From contig JACVTC010000048.1 in NCBI GenBank assembly GCA_016946835.1, forward strand, positions 1,081,831 to 1,145,830: a DNA stretch of 64,000 nucleotides. The letters are read 5' to 3'. A program made the position numbers and the translations under genes. The first letter of the stretch is position 1. Each line of letters opens with the position of its first letter. The notes under the pieces were generated by a model, which had not been told where the DNA came from, did not search any database, and worked only from the letters and a program-made list of their open reading frames with translations. This stretch comes from Neocallimastix lanati (nom. inval.). Its lineage: Eukaryota > Neocallimastigomycota > Neocallimastigomycetes > Neocallimastigales > Neocallimastigaceae. Positions 62,342 to 64,000 of the stretch are shown in pieces.

Positions 62342-62693
62342 TTGTATTATTATAATTGACAATTCACTTCCTTGAACTTTTTTTCTTTTTAATAAAAATT
62401 ATAATAAAACATATAATAAAAACATACTAATATATTTCTTTAATATTTCGTGTGTCTTTTTGGATTTAAAATAAATACATGACTTAATAGAAATAATATA
62501 AAAGAGGCTTATAAAAAAATTTTTAAAACTATATTATTTGTATCATAAACTATATAAACTATATATTATTGTAATATATCCTATTTATTTATAATATACT
62601 ATTTAATATTTAATATTTAAAATTATAATAAAATAAAAGTATTGAACAAAGTGTTAATTAAAAATTTAAACTAAAAATACTAATTTTCTAACA
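62342..62693 (-). repeat. Probable LTR of copia element 3 (minus strand)
   Basis: On the minus strand a purine tract (AGGGGGGAA) is followed at 62693 by TGTTAGAAAATTAG, a TG start like that of the copia 2 LTR. The far end is not defined and no partner LTR is in the window. Confidence 0.5.
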
Positions 62694-63688
62694 TTCCCCC
62701 CTAAACAAAGTATTATCAAAGACTTTGCAAAATTAGTTATTTGATTTTTATTAACATCTTTTGTTAAAATATCTGCTAAATTTTCTTCAGATTTAATGTA
62801 ATGTAAAATTACTTCTTTTCTCTCAATATTTTCTTTAAAGTAGTGATAGCTAACTATTACGTGTCTAAGTTTTTTGCTAATAGCATAATTTTCAGCAGCA
62901 AATAAAGATGCTCTGTTGTCTCCATTTAAATTTATTACAAATTTCTTTTTAAACATTTCATTTAGCATATTTTTAATCCATAAACCGTTTGTTACAGCTT
63001 CGGAAAGAGCAATATATTCTGCTTCTGCAGTAGATCTTGTTACCGATTGTTGTTGTCTAGACATCCAAGCGATTGGTCCTGAGGCTAAGAAAAAAATATT
63101 TCCTGAAGTGGATTTGCTATTTGATAAATCTCTAGCAAAATCAGAATCTATATAACCAATTAATTCTCCTTTGTTTTTGTATGAAATGTAATAATTCTTA
63201 GTTTGATTTAAATATTTAAGGATGTTGACTACTTTGTTCCAATCTGATACTGTTGGATTTGAGTTTTTTCTTGATTCCTTACTAACAGAGAAAGATATAT
63301 CAGGTCTTGTCGATTTAGATACATGTATTAAACAACCAATTGCGCTCTGGTAAATAGTCTTATCAAAAGGTGTATTATTAATTAGTTTAACGCCATCACC
63401 AGTACATGGAGTAGAAGCTTTTTGATTTTCTTTAATATTAAATTTCTTTAAAATGTTTTCAATATAGTTTTCTTGAGAGATTGTATATCCAAATTTATTT
63501 TTCCTAACATTTAATCCTAAATTTTTGGCAAACTCAGCTTCATTAAAGAGTGTATTGGAAATGGTACGAATTCGAAGTTTTTCAGAATCGGAACAAGAGT
63601 TATCAGAGGAATGAGAAAGAAGTTCATTATTAGTGGCGGTAGAGACCGTAGGAATCTTAAGAGGATTAGGAAGTATAACATTCTTCAA
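62666..63688 (-). pseudogene. Copia element 3 pol with internal deletion, open frame of 340 codons
   Basis: Open without a stop. Residues 1-45 are a Pro/Ser linker as found between integrase and RT (ILPNPLKIPTVSTATNNELL). The frame then passes straight to the RT end (EFAKNLGLNVRKNKFGYTIS, the F.G..I.Q..Y segment) and on to RSTRPDISFSVSKES, so the RT core with its YVDD box has been deleted in frame. RNase H follows (IDSDFARDLSNSKSTSGN, TRSTAEAEYIALSEAVTNGL, VSYHYFKENIERKEV, LADILTKDV). Translation runs through the purine tract into the LTR before stopping. It cannot be autonomous; the RNase H module looks intact. Confidence 0.8.
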
Positions 63689-63707
63689 TATTGGTTGATG
63701 ATTTTAC

Positions 63708-64000
63708 TTTACCTACTGAAAAATTAGGTAATTTGCTCTCCAAATTTAGTAATTGGAAAATTCTTCCCTTTTGGGACTCCTTAATTTAACAGAGAATCTG
63801 ATATAGATCATGCGATTGTCAATGATCATCTCCTTTTTTAGGAATAGATAATACTTGCATTCCATGAACTTGGAAATTCTCCATTCCAAATTCTAGAAAA
63901 TATCTTCAGTAAATAATTTAAACCAGAAGCAGAATTATTTGTTGAATTTTCGTCATCAGGAGGAATTAAGGTTATATAAAATTCAATAGAAATTCCATCT
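63708..64000. mobile_element. Folded-back LINE fragment
   Basis: 63708-63829 is plus-strand LINE endonuclease sequence homologous to 19690-19835, with a small internal deletion. From GATCAT at 63824-63829 it switches to the minus strand: 63824-64000 is the reverse complement of RT sequence homologous to about 20698-20882 (encoding, on the minus strand, DGIPIEFY ... IWNGEFPSSW). It runs off the window edge. Confidence 0.85.

Overview
This window comes from an extremely AT-rich eukaryotic nuclear genome. The evidence is spliceosomal introns with GT..AG ends, long A and T homopolymers, AAT microsatellites that also appear as poly-Asn in proteins, and LINE, Ty1/copia, Ty3/gypsy and MULE elements. 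The closest fit by inference is an anaerobic gut fungus (Neocallimastigomycota); an AT-rich amoebozoan such as a dictyostelid is the main alternative. I see no rRNA, tRNA or CRISPR.

Layout. At the left edge is the last exon of a glycerophosphodiester phosphodiesterase-like gene (350-505). A 2.7 kb A/T spacer follows, then one intact, intronless 3540-codon gene for a giant RNF213-like AAA+ ATPase (3214-13836). From about 16.3 to 30.4 kb the window is a segmental duplication. Each copy carries a two-exon gene for a small secreted, LRR-cap-like protein (17732-18374 and 26818-27451). The copies are separated and flanked by decayed LINE pieces, a 305-bp tandem duplication and a FLYWCH/MULE transposase relic. 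A heavily frameshifted pseudogene with bulb-lectin-like repeats fills 30.7-35.5 kb. The second large intact gene (39628-42855, seven exons by my model) encodes a BAR-like coiled-coil protein with a long Asn/Met-rich tail.

The right third is a transposon graveyard: a gypsy pol relic (44.4-45.3 kb, minus strand), a decayed copia (45.9-50.8 kb), a 47-bp minisatellite (52.27-52.59 kb), a younger but broken copia with 173-bp LTRs about 97% alike (55349-60304), a paralogous empty-site copy of its target (61.3-61.7 kb), an internally deleted copia on the minus strand (62666-63688), and a LINE fragment folded back on itself (63.7-64.0 kb).

The intact genes do not form a pathway. The main points of interest are an RNF213-like ATPase with no visible RING or zinc modules, the duplicated secreted-protein gene whose promoter also exists as an inverted copy, and several small rearrangements whose junctions can still be read: a template-switch hairpin, a microhomology inversion, an empty site and a half-tRNA primer site.
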